A stretch of DNA of 64,000 nucleotides, taken from NCBI RefSeq assembly GCF_014905555.1, contig NZ_BNGS01000005.1, positions 620,001 to 684,000 on the forward strand, given 5' to 3'. Below are positions 53,345 to 62,550 of this stretch, piece by piece. The notes beneath the pieces were generated by a model. It made no database searches, was not told the origin of the DNA, and saw only the letters and a list, made by a program, of their open reading frames with translations. A program made the translations under genes and the position numbers. Origin of the DNA: Streptomyces sp. Y2F8-2 (GTDB lineage Bacteria; Actinomycetota; Actinomycetes; Streptomycetales; Streptomycetaceae). Each line of letters starts with the position of its first letter. The first letter of the stretch is position 1.

Positions 53345-54856
53345 GTGTCAGTAAAACAGCAGGCGGACGCCACCGTGACCAACCCCGTGATCCCCGGCTT
53401 CCACCCCGACCCCAGCGTCTGCCGCGTCGGAGACGACTACTACCTCGTCTGCTCCAGCTTCGAGTACTTCCCCGGCATCCCCGTCTTCCACAGCCGCGAC
53501 CTGGTGAACTGGACGCAGATCGGCAACGCCCTGGACCGGCCCGGCCAACTCCGTCTCACCGCCGACACGCCGTCCTCGGGTGGCATCTACGCCCCCACGC
53601 TGCGCCACCACGACGGCCGCTTCTGGCTGATCGTCACCAACGTGACCGAGGGCGCCGGCAACATGCTGTTCACCGCCACCGACCCGGCCGGGCCCTGGTC
53701 CGACCCGGTCCGACTGCCCGAGGTCAAGGGCATCGACCCGGATCTCGCCTGGGACGAGGACGGCACCTGCTGGTGCACGGTCGCCGGGGGCGCGCAGGTC
53801 CGCATCGACCCGTACACCGGGGAGACGTTCGGACCGCCGCACCAGGTATGGGCCGGCACCCCCGGCGCCCAGGCTCCGGAGGCGCCACATCTCTACCGCA
53901 TCGGCGAGTACTGGTACCTGCTCATCGCCGAGGGCGGCACCGAGCGCGGCCACGCCGTCTCGATCGCCCGCGGGCGCACGCCCACCGGCCCGTTCGAGCC
54001 GTGCCCGGCCAACCCGGTCCTCACCCACCGCGGCACCCACCGCCCCATCCAGAACACCGGTCACGCGGACCTGGTCCAGGGGCCCGACGGTTCGTGGTGG
54101 ATGGTGTTGCTGGGCGTCCGGCCGCGCGGTGGCACGCCGGGCTGGCACGTGCTGGGCCGTGAGACCTTCCTGGCACCGGTGACCTGGGTGGACGGCTGGC
54201 CCGTCGTCGGCGAGGTGTCCCCCGAACTGCCCGCGCCCGCCTGGCCCCTCGTGCCCGGCCCCGCCGAGGCCCGCCGGGACGACTTCGACCTCAGCGAGTT
54301 GCGGCCGCAGTGGATCTCCGTGCGCGACCGTCCGGAGGAGCACTGCACCACCAAGGAGCGGGCCGGATGGCTGACGCTCCGCGCCCGCGGCGCCTCGATG
54401 GACGAGCCGGACGTCGTGTTCGTCGGCCGCCGCCAGCAGCACCTGACATGCCAGGTGCGCACCTGCATCGATCCGGCGGAAGGGCGCGGCGGCCTGGCCG
54501 TCCGGCTGGACGAGGAACACCACTACGAGATCGAGGCGTCCGACGGGGAGGTGCGGGTGCTGTGCCGGGTCGGCCCGCTGCGCACCGTCATGGGTTCCGG
54601 GTCCGTGCCCGCCGGGCCCGTGGTCCTCGGCGTCCGGATCTCCGGCACCCCACCGCGGGGGCCCCGTACCGGGCCCGACACCGTCACCCTCGGCGTCGAG
54701 GAGCCGGACGGTACGTTCACCGTGCTCGGCGCGCTCGACGGCCGCTATCTGTCGACGGAGGTGGCCGGCGGATTCACCGGCCGGGTCATCGGCCTGTACG
54801 CCTCGGCCGGCACGGTCCACTTCGACTGGTTCGACTACGAGCCGCTCGGCCTCTGA
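53345..54856 (+). CDS. GH43 beta-xylosidase/alpha-L-arabinofuranosidase
   Basis: A 503-residue intracellular GH43 enzyme with C-terminal beta-sandwich (GH43_C2), the subfamily 11 layout. The five-bladed propeller carries the three catalytic acids: base D22 in GFHPDPSV, D131 in KGIDPDLAW and acid E179 in QAPEAPHL. The opening TNPVIPGFHPDPSVCRVGDD is characteristic. GTG 53345 follows GAGG. It hydrolyses beta-xylosides or arabinofuranosides; arabinose occurs in xyloglucan of some plants. It is the fourth gene in the same-direction run after lacI. Confidence 0.9.
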   Translation: MSVKQQADATVTNPVIPGFHPDPSVCRVGDDYYLVCSSFEYFPGIPVFHSRDLVNWTQIGNALDRPGQLRLTADTPSSGGIYAPTLRHHDGRFWLIVTNVTEGAGNMLFTATDPAGPWSDPVRLPEVKGIDPDLAWDEDGTCWCTVAGGAQVRIDPYTGETFGPPHQVWAGTPGAQAPEAPHLYRIGEYWYLLIAEGGTERGHAVSIARGRTPTGPFEPCPANPVLTHRGTHRPIQNTGHADLVQGPDGSWWMVLLGVRPRGGTPGWHVLGRETFLAPVTWVDGWPVVGEVSPELPAPAWPLVPGPAEARRDDFDLSELRPQWISVRDRPEEHCTTKERAGWLTLRARGASMDEPDVVFVGRRQQHLTCQVRTCIDPAEGRGGLAVRLDEEHHYEIEASDGEVRVLCRVGPLRTVMGSGSVPAGPVVLGVRISGTPPRGPRTGPDTVTLGVEEPDGTFTVLGALDGRYLSTEVAGGFTGRVIGLYASAGTVHFDWFDYEPLGL

Positions 54857-54979
54857 ACCGGCGCCGCGAGCCGAGGCACCACGTCGCCTTCCGAAGACGA
54901 CGCGCCCTCCCCCTTGACTGCCTGCCGCTCCATCCCCCCACGGGCGGAATTCCGCTCGGCCAACAGAGAAAGGTCAGAG

Positions 54980-56731
54980 ATGAAGGGAACGCACCACCCC
55001 GCCGGCCACCGCAGAAGCGGCCTGGGCCGGGTGCTCGGCCTGCTGCTGACGCTGGTCGCCGCGATCGGGCTGACCAGCACCACCGCGTTCGCCGTACCGT
55101 CCCACAAGGACAGGTCCGCGGCGACGAAGAACATCGCGCTCACTCCGATGAGCACGGTGGCCGCGATGCAGCCCAGCTGGAACCTGGGCAACACCCTGGA
55201 CGCCATCCCCGACGAGACGTCCTGGGGCAACCCACCGGCCACGAAGGCCCTGTTCGACACCATCAAGTCCCAGGGCTTCCGCAGCGTCCGGATCCCCGTC
55301 ACCTGGAGCGGCCACCAGTCCTCCACCGCCCCCTACACGATCGACGCGACATGGATGAGCCGCGTCAAGCAGGTGGTCGACTGGGCGCTGGCCGACGGTC
55401 TCTACGTCGTGATCAACGTGCATCACGACTCGTGGCAGTGGATCGCCGACATGCCCACCGACCACGACAACGTCCTGGCCCGCTTCAAGGCCACCTGGAC
55501 CCAGATCGCCGCCACGTTCAAGGACTCCCCGAAGGGCCTGCTCTTCGAGAGCAACAACGAGCCGCAGTTCAACAACACCACCGACGCCCAGGGCATCCAG
55601 TACAACGACGAACTGAACACCGCGTTCCACACCGTGGTGCGCCAGTCCGGCGGCAACAACGCGACCCGTCTGCTCGTGCTGCCCAGCCTGCACACGAATT
55701 CCGGCCAGGTCTTCCTGGACGCCCTGGTGAGCGAGATGAAGTCGCTGAACGACCCCGATCTCGTGGCCACCGTGCACTACTACGGCTGGTACCCCTTCAG
55801 CGTGAACGTCGCCGGCGGCACGCAGTACGACGCCACCGCGCAGAAGGACATGACCGACAACTTCGCCCGGATCCGCGACACCCTTGTCTCCAAGGGAATC
55901 CCCGTCTACCTGGGCGAGTACGGCCTGTTGAACTACCCCGACTACAACCACCCCGCGCGTGTCGAACAGGGCGAGGCACTGAAGTACTTCGAGATGCTGG
56001 GCTACGAGGCCCGCATCTCAGGGGTGACCACGGCCCTGTGGGACGCCTTCAACTTCCTGAACCGCTCCACGCTGCAGTGGCGTGAGCCCGAGCTGATCAA
56101 CCAGATCAAGTCGAGCTGGACCACCCGCTCGGGCAACGCCTCCTCGGACCGTGTCTTCCTGGCGAAGTCGAGTGCGATCACCGCCAGGACACTCACCCTG
56201 AACCCGAACGGCACCACCTTCCAGGGGGTTTGGCAGGGCAGCACAAAGCTCGTCCAGGGCCGGGACTACACCGTTTCCGGCAACCAGCTCACGCTCACAG
56301 CCACCGCGCTGACCCGGCTCGCCGGCAACCGCGCCTACGGGATCAACGCGACGATCGAGGCCCGTTTCTCCCGGGGGCTGCCCTGGAAGATCTACGTGAC
56401 CACGTATGACAGGCCGGTGCTCTCCGACGCGACCGGCGACACCAGCGGTCTCACCATCCCCACCCAGTACCGCGGTGACCAGCTGGCCACCATGGAGGCC
56501 AAGTACGCCGACGGCAGCAACGCCGGCCCGACCGACTGGACTCCCTACCAGGAGTTCAACGAGGCCTTCTCTCCCGACTACCCGGGCAACGGTCTTCTCC
56601 TCACCGCCAAGTTCGTCAATTCACTGCGTGACAACACCCAAGCGACGCTCGTCTTCCACTTCTGGAGCGGAGCCACCGTGACGTACCACGTGACCAAGAA
56701 CGGAGGCTCGGTGACCGGAACCGCCGCCTGA
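54980..56731 (+). CDS. Secreted GH5 endo-glucanase/xyloglucanase with CBM_X2 and CBM46
   Basis: A 583-residue secreted enzyme. The Sec signal (LGRVLGLLLTLVAAIGL) is cut near AFAVP. The GH5 catalytic barrel shows acid/base E194 in ESNNEPQF and nucleophile E313 in VYLGEYGLL. After the barrel come an Ig-like CBM_X2 unit (about 387-470) and a CBM46-like unit to the end (FHFWSGATVTYHV). GH5_4-CBM_X2-CBM46 enzymes are known for acting on xyloglucan and mixed-linkage glucan, the CBM46 helping to form the active site. This is the extracellular depolymerase of the locus. ATG 54980 follows GAGAAAGG. Confidence 0.88.
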   Translation: MKGTHHPAGHRRSGLGRVLGLLLTLVAAIGLTSTTAFAVPSHKDRSAATKNIALTPMSTVAAMQPSWNLGNTLDAIPDETSWGNPPATKALFDTIKSQGFRSVRIPVTWSGHQSSTAPYTIDATWMSRVKQVVDWALADGLYVVINVHHDSWQWIADMPTDHDNVLARFKATWTQIAATFKDSPKGLLFESNNEPQFNNTTDAQGIQYNDELNTAFHTVVRQSGGNNATRLLVLPSLHTNSGQVFLDALVSEMKSLNDPDLVATVHYYGWYPFSVNVAGGTQYDATAQKDMTDNFARIRDTLVSKGIPVYLGEYGLLNYPDYNHPARVEQGEALKYFEMLGYEARISGVTTALWDAFNFLNRSTLQWREPELINQIKSSWTTRSGNASSDRVFLAKSSAITARTLTLNPNGTTFQGVWQGSTKLVQGRDYTVSGNQLTLTATALTRLAGNRAYGINATIEARFSRGLPWKIYVTTYDRPVLSDATGDTSGLTIPTQYRGDQLATMEAKYADGSNAGPTDWTPYQEFNEAFSPDYPGNGLLLTAKFVNSLRDNTQATLVFHFWSGATVTYHVTKNGGSVTGTAA

Positions 56732-56752
56732 CCGATCCCCGCCCCGGCTGTC

Positions 56753-56767
56753 CCCCGGCAACCGGGG
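56753..56767. terminator. Hairpin between convergent GH5 and lacI genes
   Basis: CCCCGG-CAA-CCGGGG, 22 bases after the GH5 stop and 17 bases before the lacI stop. Short but fully paired, it would serve both genes. Confidence 0.55.
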
Positions 56768-56783
56768 CTCTCTTCCCGTCCGG

Positions 56784-57866
56784 TCAGCTCTTCGGCGGGG
56801 CCGTACTCTCCCGGATGGTGAGCGTGGTCGCGATCTCCAGTCCGACCTGGGGCACGTCCTCGCCACGGCCCAGCGCCAGCGCCAGCTCGGTGGCGGCCAC
56901 CGCCATCTCCGCCAGGGGCTGGTGGACGGTGGTCAGGGGCGGATCCACCCACGCCACGGCCGGCACGTCGTCGAAGCCCACCACACTCAGGTCGTCCGGG
57001 ATACGCAGACCGAGTTCACGGGCGGCCTGGTAGACGCCGAGCGCCTGCATGTCGTTGGCGGTGAAGACGGCGGTGGGGCGATCGGACCGGGAAAGCAGGT
57101 CGCGTGCCGCCGTGCGGCCGTCCTCGCGGGTGAGGAGGGTCTTGACCACCAGCTCCGGATCGACCGGCAGTCCGGCTTCGGTGAGTGCCGAGACATAGCC
57201 GGCGGTCCGCGCGAGACAGAAAGGATGATCAGGTCCGGTGATCATGGCGATGCGCCGGTGCCCCAGCCCGATCAGGTGCCGGGTCGCGGCCTGGCCGCCC
57301 CTCCAGTTGGTGGCACCGACGAACGGCACGTCGTCGGGGAGTTCCCGGTTCGGGTCGAAGACGACGAACGGGATGCCCTTCGCCTTCAGCTGGGCCCGCT
57401 CCTCCTCCGACAGCCACGCCACCGACAGGACGCACTGCGGGCGCCGCCCCACGGTCTCGTCGATGGTCCTGGCCGGTGTGTCGTGAAGACCGAGCTCCGA
57501 CACCAGAACACCGACCTTGTTCCTGCGGGCCGCCCGTTCGACGCCACGGATGATCTCCACGGCCCACATGCTCTCCAGCTCTCGGAACACGAGCTCCACG
57601 AGGTTGCTGCGGTTCTTCGGCGGCTTGCGGTAGCCGTACTTCTGGATCAGTTCCTCGACGCGGGCCCGGGTCTCGTCCGACACACCGGACCGGCCGTTGA
57701 GCACCTTCGACACCGTGGGGACGGAGACGCCGGCGGACTCGGCGATGTATGCGATGGTGACGGCTGCCGGCCCTCCACCGCTCGCGCCGCGCTCTTCAGG
57801 TTCTTGCGGCTCTTCCGTCTCATCGGTCTCTTGCGTGGAAGGTGCTTCTGATCGGTTGTCCGGCAC
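56784..57866 (-). CDS. LacI-family regulator, intact
   Basis: A 360-residue regulator. After an acidic, Glu/Pro-rich leader of about 34 residues comes a complete HTH and hinge (VTIAYIAESAGVSVPTVSKV, YGYRKPPK), then the sugar-binding domain (AMITGPDHPFCLARTAGYV, TAVFTANDMQALGVYQ, VVGFDDVP). GTG 57866 is preceded by GAGGACGG. The palindrome at 57929-57960 just upstream is the probable binding site. It is the only regulator in the locus with an intact DNA-binding domain, so it probably controls GH5 and/or GH29 as well as itself. Confidence 0.9.
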   Translation of the reverse strand: MPDNRSEAPSTQETDETEEPQEPEERGASGGGPAAVTIAYIAESAGVSVPTVSKVLNGRSGVSDETRARVEELIQKYGYRKPPKNRSNLVELVFRELESMWAVEIIRGVERAARRNKVGVLVSELGLHDTPARTIDETVGRRPQCVLSVAWLSEEERAQLKAKGIPFVVFDPNRELPDDVPFVGATNWRGGQAATRHLIGLGHRRIAMITGPDHPFCLARTAGYVSALTEAGLPVDPELVVKTLLTREDGRTAARDLLSRSDRPTAVFTANDMQALGVYQAARELGLRIPDDLSVVGFDDVPAVAWVDPPLTTVHQPLAEMAVAATELALALGRGEDVPQVGLEIATTLTIRESTAPPKS

Positions 57867-57928
57867 GTTGCCGTCCTCATCCCCTCGCCCGGTGAAACCG
57901 TCATTGTGGCACCCCTCGCACTACCGAG

Positions 57929-57960
57929 GGTTACGAAAGCATACCTGCACTTTCGTAACC
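57929..57960. promoter_or_regulatory. Operator-like inverted repeat upstream of lacI
   Basis: GGTTACGAAAG (57929-57939) and CTTTCGTAACC (57950-57960) are perfect 11-base arms around 10 bases. A related half-site GTTGCGAAAC lies near 57969, and CTTTCGCACC near 58064. It is 63 bases upstream of the lacI start. Confidence 0.6.
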
Positions 57961-58088
57961 GGGAAGGAGTTGCGAAACCACCCGGGAAAGCCCTTCGACC
58001 AGGCAGGAAGAGGATCACAGCCTTTCCGCCGGCTACATTCGACACCATGGCCGCGCGCGATACTTTCGCACCGCAGCAGAGGAGTGCC

Positions 58089-58365
58089 ATGCCCCCGCGC
58101 TACTTGGAGGAACTCTCGCCCGGCTACCGCAGGACGAGCCCACGACCGCTTTTCCTCGAACGCGCCAAGGCTCGACCTGAACGGCGAATGGGCCTCCCGG
58201 TTCTCGCCCACCGGACTCGACGGGTCAGCCAGACCCGGGCGCACGACTCGACTCCTTCGAAGCGCACCACTGCGGGCCGTCGGGACGTGCCGCTGACGTG
58301 TTGTCGATGAAGCGGCACAACATCAACTCCGTACGCACCTCCCACCACCCGCCGGGGTGGTCAGG
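58089..58365 (+). pseudogene. GH2 beta-galactosidase remnant
   Basis: Three pieces in different frames keep GH2/LacZ order. PPRYLEELSPGYRRTSPRP is the N-terminal leader, and NAPRLDLNGEWASRFSPTGL is the start of the sugar-binding domain. ADVLSMKRHNINSVRTSHHPP is the highly conserved barrel segment usually reading DxLLMKQHNxNAVRTSHYPP. Several hundred residues between the second and third pieces, and everything after, are missing. So a second beta-galactosidase gene has decayed here. Confidence 0.65.
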
Positions 58366-58423
58366 CGTTGCGCGACAGGGGCCTCGTCAACGCTTCAGGC
58401 CGATCCGATCGTGAGCTCGCGAA

Positions 58424-58454
58424 GTCTGGCGGCTCGCCAGACATCCAATGTCTG
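58424..58454. promoter_or_regulatory. Two overlapping stem-loops upstream of GH29
   Basis: GTCTGGC (58424-58430) pairs with GCCAGAC (58436-58442) around 5 bases, and CAGACAT (58438-58444) pairs with ATGTCTG (58448-58454) around CCA. The shared CAGAC makes the two structures mutually exclusive. The region is about 240 bases before the fucosidase start and can be read either as an operator palindrome or as a switchable leader. Confidence 0.4.
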
Positions 58455-58691
58455 CCTCGCCAACCTGTGCGCTTTGTCCATGCATCACGAACGCCTGCAA
58501 GAAAATCGTGTCGAAGACCTGGACAGACACATGACAGACAGTCGTTAATTCATCCCATGTCTCGAATCCGGAACGGGACAGGCAGCCGACTCCCCCGGCC
58601 CCGGACCCACCGGCCGGATCAGTGCTGTCGTCAGGCTCAAGGTCGCCAACACCCGGGCGGGCTTCAGAGGATCGAACAGGAGGAACCACAG

Positions 58692-61031
58692 GTGCCCGAA
58701 TCCATCTCGCGCAGATCGGTTCTCGTCGGCATGGCGTCCATGACGGCGGCCGCCGCGGTCGGAACCGTCGCGGTGGCGACGCCCGCGTTCGCCGCGACCG
58801 CCGCCCCACTGCCGCTCCCTCCCCTGCGCATCCCGCAGACCGACATGGGCGTCCAGCAGCAGCCCGACTCCAAGATCCAGTGGCTGCAGGACGCGAAGCT
58901 GGGCATGTTCATCCACTGGGGGGTGTACTCCGGGCCCGCCAAGGGCGAGTGGTGGATGCACAATGCGCCCATCACGCCTTCCGACTACCAGAAGTACGTC
59001 ACCGACGCCACCAGTGAGCAGTTCACCGCGGACGCCTACGACCCGGCAGCGTGGGCGCAGTTGGCGAAGGACTTCGGCGCGAAGTACGTGACGCTGACCA
59101 CGCGTCACCACGACGGCTTCGCGCTGTGGCCGCTGAACCACCCGGGCAGCTGGAACTCCGGCCAGGCCCCGCTGAACCGGGACTTCGTGAAGGACTACGT
59201 CGCGGCGGTGCGGGCGGCCGGGCTGAAGGTGGGCCTGTACTACTCGCCGATCGACTGGCGCTACCCCGGCTACTACGACGTGTACGGCACCGACTGCGCG
59301 CCCAACCCCTGGAACTACACCACGGATTCCGCGCACAAGGAGAACGCGCGGATCATGAAGACCGAGGTGTACGAGTCCATCAAGGAACTGGTCACCCAGT
59401 ACGGCGTCATCGACGACCTGTGGTGGGACGGCGGCTGGATCGCGGAACAGGGCACCGACGCCGACGGCGCGTTCTTCTGGGAACCCGGCCAGTACCGGGA
59501 CCCGGCCAACCAGTGGCCGGTGGACGCCACCTACGGCGAGACCGACGCGGCCGGCAGGCCACTCGGCCTGATGGGCATGGTGCGCAAGCACCAGCCCGAC
59601 ATCGTCGCCACCTCGCGCTCCGGCTGGATGGGCGACTACGCCAGCGACGAGGGCGGCTCCGTCCCCTCCGGGGCCATCCGCACCGGCAAGCTCGTCGAGA
59701 AGGTCTTCACCGTCGGCACCACCTGGGGCTACAACTCCGACGGCAAGGTGATGAGTTACAGCACCGCCATGAACATCCTGGTCAACTGCTGGATACGGAA
59801 CATGACCGCGATGGTGAACGTCGGCCCGGACCGCCACGGCACCGTCTCCGACGCCCAGGCGAGCCTGTTGCGGCAGATCGGCACCTTCATGGCCTCCTGC
59901 GGCCAGTCGATCTACCGGACCCGCGGCGGCCCGTGGAATCCGGTCGACGGCCAGTACGGCTTCACCTACAAGGACAACACCTTCTACGTCCACCTGCTGC
60001 CCGGCTACAGCGGCACCACCTTCACCACCCCGCCGATCGGCGACGCCCAGGTCACCCGAGTCTTCGACGTGCGCTCCGGCAGCAACCTCTCCTACACCGC
60101 CGGCGCCGACGGCCGGGTCACCATCACCGGCATCGACCGCACGACCCACCCGCAGGACAGCGTCGTCGGCGTCACCCTGGACCGCTCCGTGCAGCCCGCC
60201 GACATCGCCGCCGGCAAGACCGCCACCGCGGACAGCGAGGAGACCTCCAAGGGCAACACCGCCGCCAAGGCGGTCGACGGATCCACCGCCACCCGCTGGT
60301 GCGCCAACGACGGCAGCACCGGCCACTGGCTCAAGGTCGACCTCGGCTCGACCCGCTCCCTCACCGGCACCCGCATCGCCTGGGAGCTGGACAAGACCAA
60401 CTACCGGTACAGGATCGAGGGTTCCACCGACAACACCACCTGGGCCACCCTCGTCGACAACACCGCCACCACCAGCACGAGCCAGGTCCAGGTGGCCGTG
60501 TTCCGGGCCCAGGCACGGTACGTCCGCGTCACCGTCACCGGGCTGCCCTCCGGTGCGTGGGCGTCCATCCGCAACCTGGAGGTGTACGACCGGCCCTTCT
60601 CCGCGGACCTGGGCACCTACAGGCTGGTCAACCGAGGCAGCGGCAAGGTGATGGACGTCGCCAACGCCTCGACCGCGGACGGTGCCCAGGTCATCCAGTG
60701 GCCCTCGACCGGCGGCACCAACCAGCAGTGGAACCTCATGCCGAACACCGACGGCTCCTACCGGTTGGTCAACGTCAAGAGCGGCAAGGTCCTGGACAGC
60801 CCCGGCGGCTCCGCCCAGGGCGCGAACCTCGACCAGTGGACCGACACCGGCAGCGACAACCAGTGGTGGAAGCTCGTCCCCTCCACCACCAGCGGCTACT
60901 ACCGGCTGGTCAACGTCCGCACCGGATGGTGCGCCGACGTCGCCAACGCCTCGACCGCCGACGGCGCCCAGGTCATCCAGTGGCCCACGACCGGCGGCAC
61001 CAACCAGGACTGGCAACTCGTGGCCCTGTGA
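58692..61031 (+). CDS. Secreted GH29 alpha-L-fucosidase with CBM32-like and ricin-type domains
   Basis: A 779-residue Tat-exported enzyme. The signal has SRRSVLVG at residues 6-13 and a probable cut near AFAAT. The GH29 barrel begins KLGMFIHWGVYSGPAKGEWWM, has TLTTRHHDGFALWP and the nucleophile D246 in DDLWWDGGW. A beta-sandwich follows, then an F5/8-type C (CBM32-like) domain near 500-640 (NTAAKAVDGSTATRWCAND) and a C-terminal beta-trefoil with QxW repeats (NQQWNL, NQWWKL, NQDWQL). GTG 58692 follows AGGAGG. It removes alpha-L-fucose outside the cell, for example the terminal fucose of xyloglucan side chains. Confidence 0.9.
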   Translation: MPESISRRSVLVGMASMTAAAAVGTVAVATPAFAATAAPLPLPPLRIPQTDMGVQQQPDSKIQWLQDAKLGMFIHWGVYSGPAKGEWWMHNAPITPSDYQKYVTDATSEQFTADAYDPAAWAQLAKDFGAKYVTLTTRHHDGFALWPLNHPGSWNSGQAPLNRDFVKDYVAAVRAAGLKVGLYYSPIDWRYPGYYDVYGTDCAPNPWNYTTDSAHKENARIMKTEVYESIKELVTQYGVIDDLWWDGGWIAEQGTDADGAFFWEPGQYRDPANQWPVDATYGETDAAGRPLGLMGMVRKHQPDIVATSRSGWMGDYASDEGGSVPSGAIRTGKLVEKVFTVGTTWGYNSDGKVMSYSTAMNILVNCWIRNMTAMVNVGPDRHGTVSDAQASLLRQIGTFMASCGQSIYRTRGGPWNPVDGQYGFTYKDNTFYVHLLPGYSGTTFTTPPIGDAQVTRVFDVRSGSNLSYTAGADGRVTITGIDRTTHPQDSVVGVTLDRSVQPADIAAGKTATADSEETSKGNTAAKAVDGSTATRWCANDGSTGHWLKVDLGSTRSLTGTRIAWELDKTNYRYRIEGSTDNTTWATLVDNTATTSTSQVQVAVFRAQARYVRVTVTGLPSGAWASIRNLEVYDRPFSADLGTYRLVNRGSGKVMDVANASTADGAQVIQWPSTGGTNQQWNLMPNTDGSYRLVNVKSGKVLDSPGGSAQGANLDQWTDTGSDNQWWKLVPSTTSGYYRLVNVRTGWCADVANASTADGAQVIQWPTTGGTNQDWQLVAL

Positions 61032-61045
61032 ACGTCGGCCCCGCT

Positions 61046-61072
61046 GGGCCGTGCCGCCGTGCGGCACGGCCC
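61046..61072. terminator. Perfect 12-base-pair terminator hairpin
   Basis: GGGCCGTGCCGC and GCGGCACGGCCC around CGT, 15 bases after the GH29 stop and before the convergent ccr stop. It marks the boundary between the polysaccharide locus and the biosynthetic cluster. Confidence 0.8.
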
Positions 61073-61136
61073 CCGCTGCAAGTGAGGCAGCCGTACGCGA
61101 ACGCGCCGAGGAGACCGGCGCGAAACTCAGGGCGGC

Positions 61137-62468
61137 TCACTTCGGCTCGGCCCACCGCCGGTAGAGGCTGATCCGGTCCTCCCCGATGGCTGCGCGAAGC
61201 TCCGGGGCGTCGACGCCCAGGTTCTGCGACGGCGCGGCACACAGGACGGCGACCTTCCCGACGTGCTGGTTGGTCTGCACGGCTCGCGTCGCCTCGGCCA
61301 CGTCGTCCAAGGAGTACACCTTCGTCAGCGTGGGATGGATCATGCCGCGGCTGATCAGCCGGTTGGTCTGGACGGCCTCGTGGTAGTTGAACCCGTGGGA
61401 GCCGATGATCTGCTTCAGCCGCATCCAGAGGTACCGGTTGTCGTACTGGTGCCGGTAGCCCGTCGACGAGCCGCAGGTGACGATCCTGCCGCCGCGCTTG
61501 GCCACGTACACCGAGGTGGCGAAGGTCTCGGCGCCCAGGTACTCGAAGACGATCTGAGGGTCCTCGCCGACCAGTGACCTGATGGCCTCCCCGAGGATCC
61601 GCCCCGCCTTGGGGTGGCGGAAGCCCTCCTCCGGCAGGTTCAGCTCGGACCTGTTGATCACGTGCTCGCAGCCCTGCTCCCGCAACAGCCGGGCCTTGTC
61701 CTCGGAACCGACCAACGCGACGGGGATGCCTCCGCCGTTCCTGACGAACTGCACGGCGTAGGACCCGAGGCCGCCGGTGCCGCCCCAGACCAGGACGACG
61801 TCGCCCTGCCGCATCTGCGCCCCGTGCGGGCCGACCAGCATCCGGTAGGCCGTCGCCGCGCACAGGGTGTTGCTCGCCGCCTCCTCCCACGTGAGATGGG
61901 CGGGCTTGCGCACGAGCTGATTGGCCTTGACGAGGCAGAACTCGCCGAGCGAGCCGAAGTTGGTCTCGTAGCCCCAGGCCAGCTGGGTCTCCGTCAGCAT
62001 GCCGTCCTCGTAGGAGGCGTGGTCCTCCTCGTCCACGTAGGACGGCGAGATGACGACCCGGTCGCCCACCTTCCAGTTCCTGACACCGCTTCCGACCCGG
62101 ACGATCACGCCCGAGCCGTCCGATCCGACCTGGTGGTACGGCAGGTCGTGGCGGGCGCCGTGCGGGCCCTGCCTGCCCAGCTTCTCCAGGAAGGCGAAGG
62201 TCGGAACCGGTTCGAAGACGGCGGACCAGACGGTGTTGAAGTTGATCGCGGCCGCCATGACCGCGACGATGCACTCGTCCGGAGCCGGTTCGGGCATGGC
62301 CACCTCGCCGACGTGCACGGACCGGCGGACGTCCTTGTCGCTCACGCCCTCGAACATGCCGGTTTCGTCCTTGTGCAAGTAGGCCGCCCGGTAACTCGCC
62401 GGCAGGTCGAGGGCGAGCAGTTCCTCGGGCGGGGCACCGTCGATGACGGCCTTGAGCAGTTCGGACAC
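61137..62468 (-). CDS. ccr: Crotonyl-CoA carboxylase/reductase
   Basis: A 443-residue medium-chain dehydrogenase of the Ccr group. The characteristic long N-terminus is ALDLPASYRAAYLHKDETGM, with NFNTVWSAVFEPVPTFAFL, the NADPH-binding VLVWGGTGGLGSYAVQFVRN and the CO2/CoA-site region RHQYDNRYLWMRLKQIIGSH. It converts crotonyl-CoA with NADPH and CO2 to ethylmalonyl-CoA, a polyketide extender unit. GTG 62468 follows AGAGGA. The thioesterase and megasynthase genes immediately upstream in the same direction place it in a secondary-metabolite cluster rather than primary metabolism. Confidence 0.93.
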   Translation of the reverse strand: MSELLKAVIDGAPPEELLALDLPASYRAAYLHKDETGMFEGVSDKDVRRSVHVGEVAMPEPAPDECIVAVMAAAINFNTVWSAVFEPVPTFAFLEKLGRQGPHGARHDLPYHQVGSDGSGVIVRVGSGVRNWKVGDRVVISPSYVDEEDHASYEDGMLTETQLAWGYETNFGSLGEFCLVKANQLVRKPAHLTWEEAASNTLCAATAYRMLVGPHGAQMRQGDVVLVWGGTGGLGSYAVQFVRNGGGIPVALVGSEDKARLLREQGCEHVINRSELNLPEEGFRHPKAGRILGEAIRSLVGEDPQIVFEYLGAETFATSVYVAKRGGRIVTCGSSTGYRHQYDNRYLWMRLKQIIGSHGFNYHEAVQTNRLISRGMIHPTLTKVYSLDDVAEATRAVQTNQHVGKVAVLCAAPSQNLGVDAPELRAAIGEDRISLYRRWAEPK

Positions 62469-62550
62469 GGGACAGTCCTCTCGCGGGTACGGATGGGTTC
62501 CGGGGCGTGCGGCGGGATCGGGCGGGCGGCGCAGGGCCGTCGCCGCGGCG

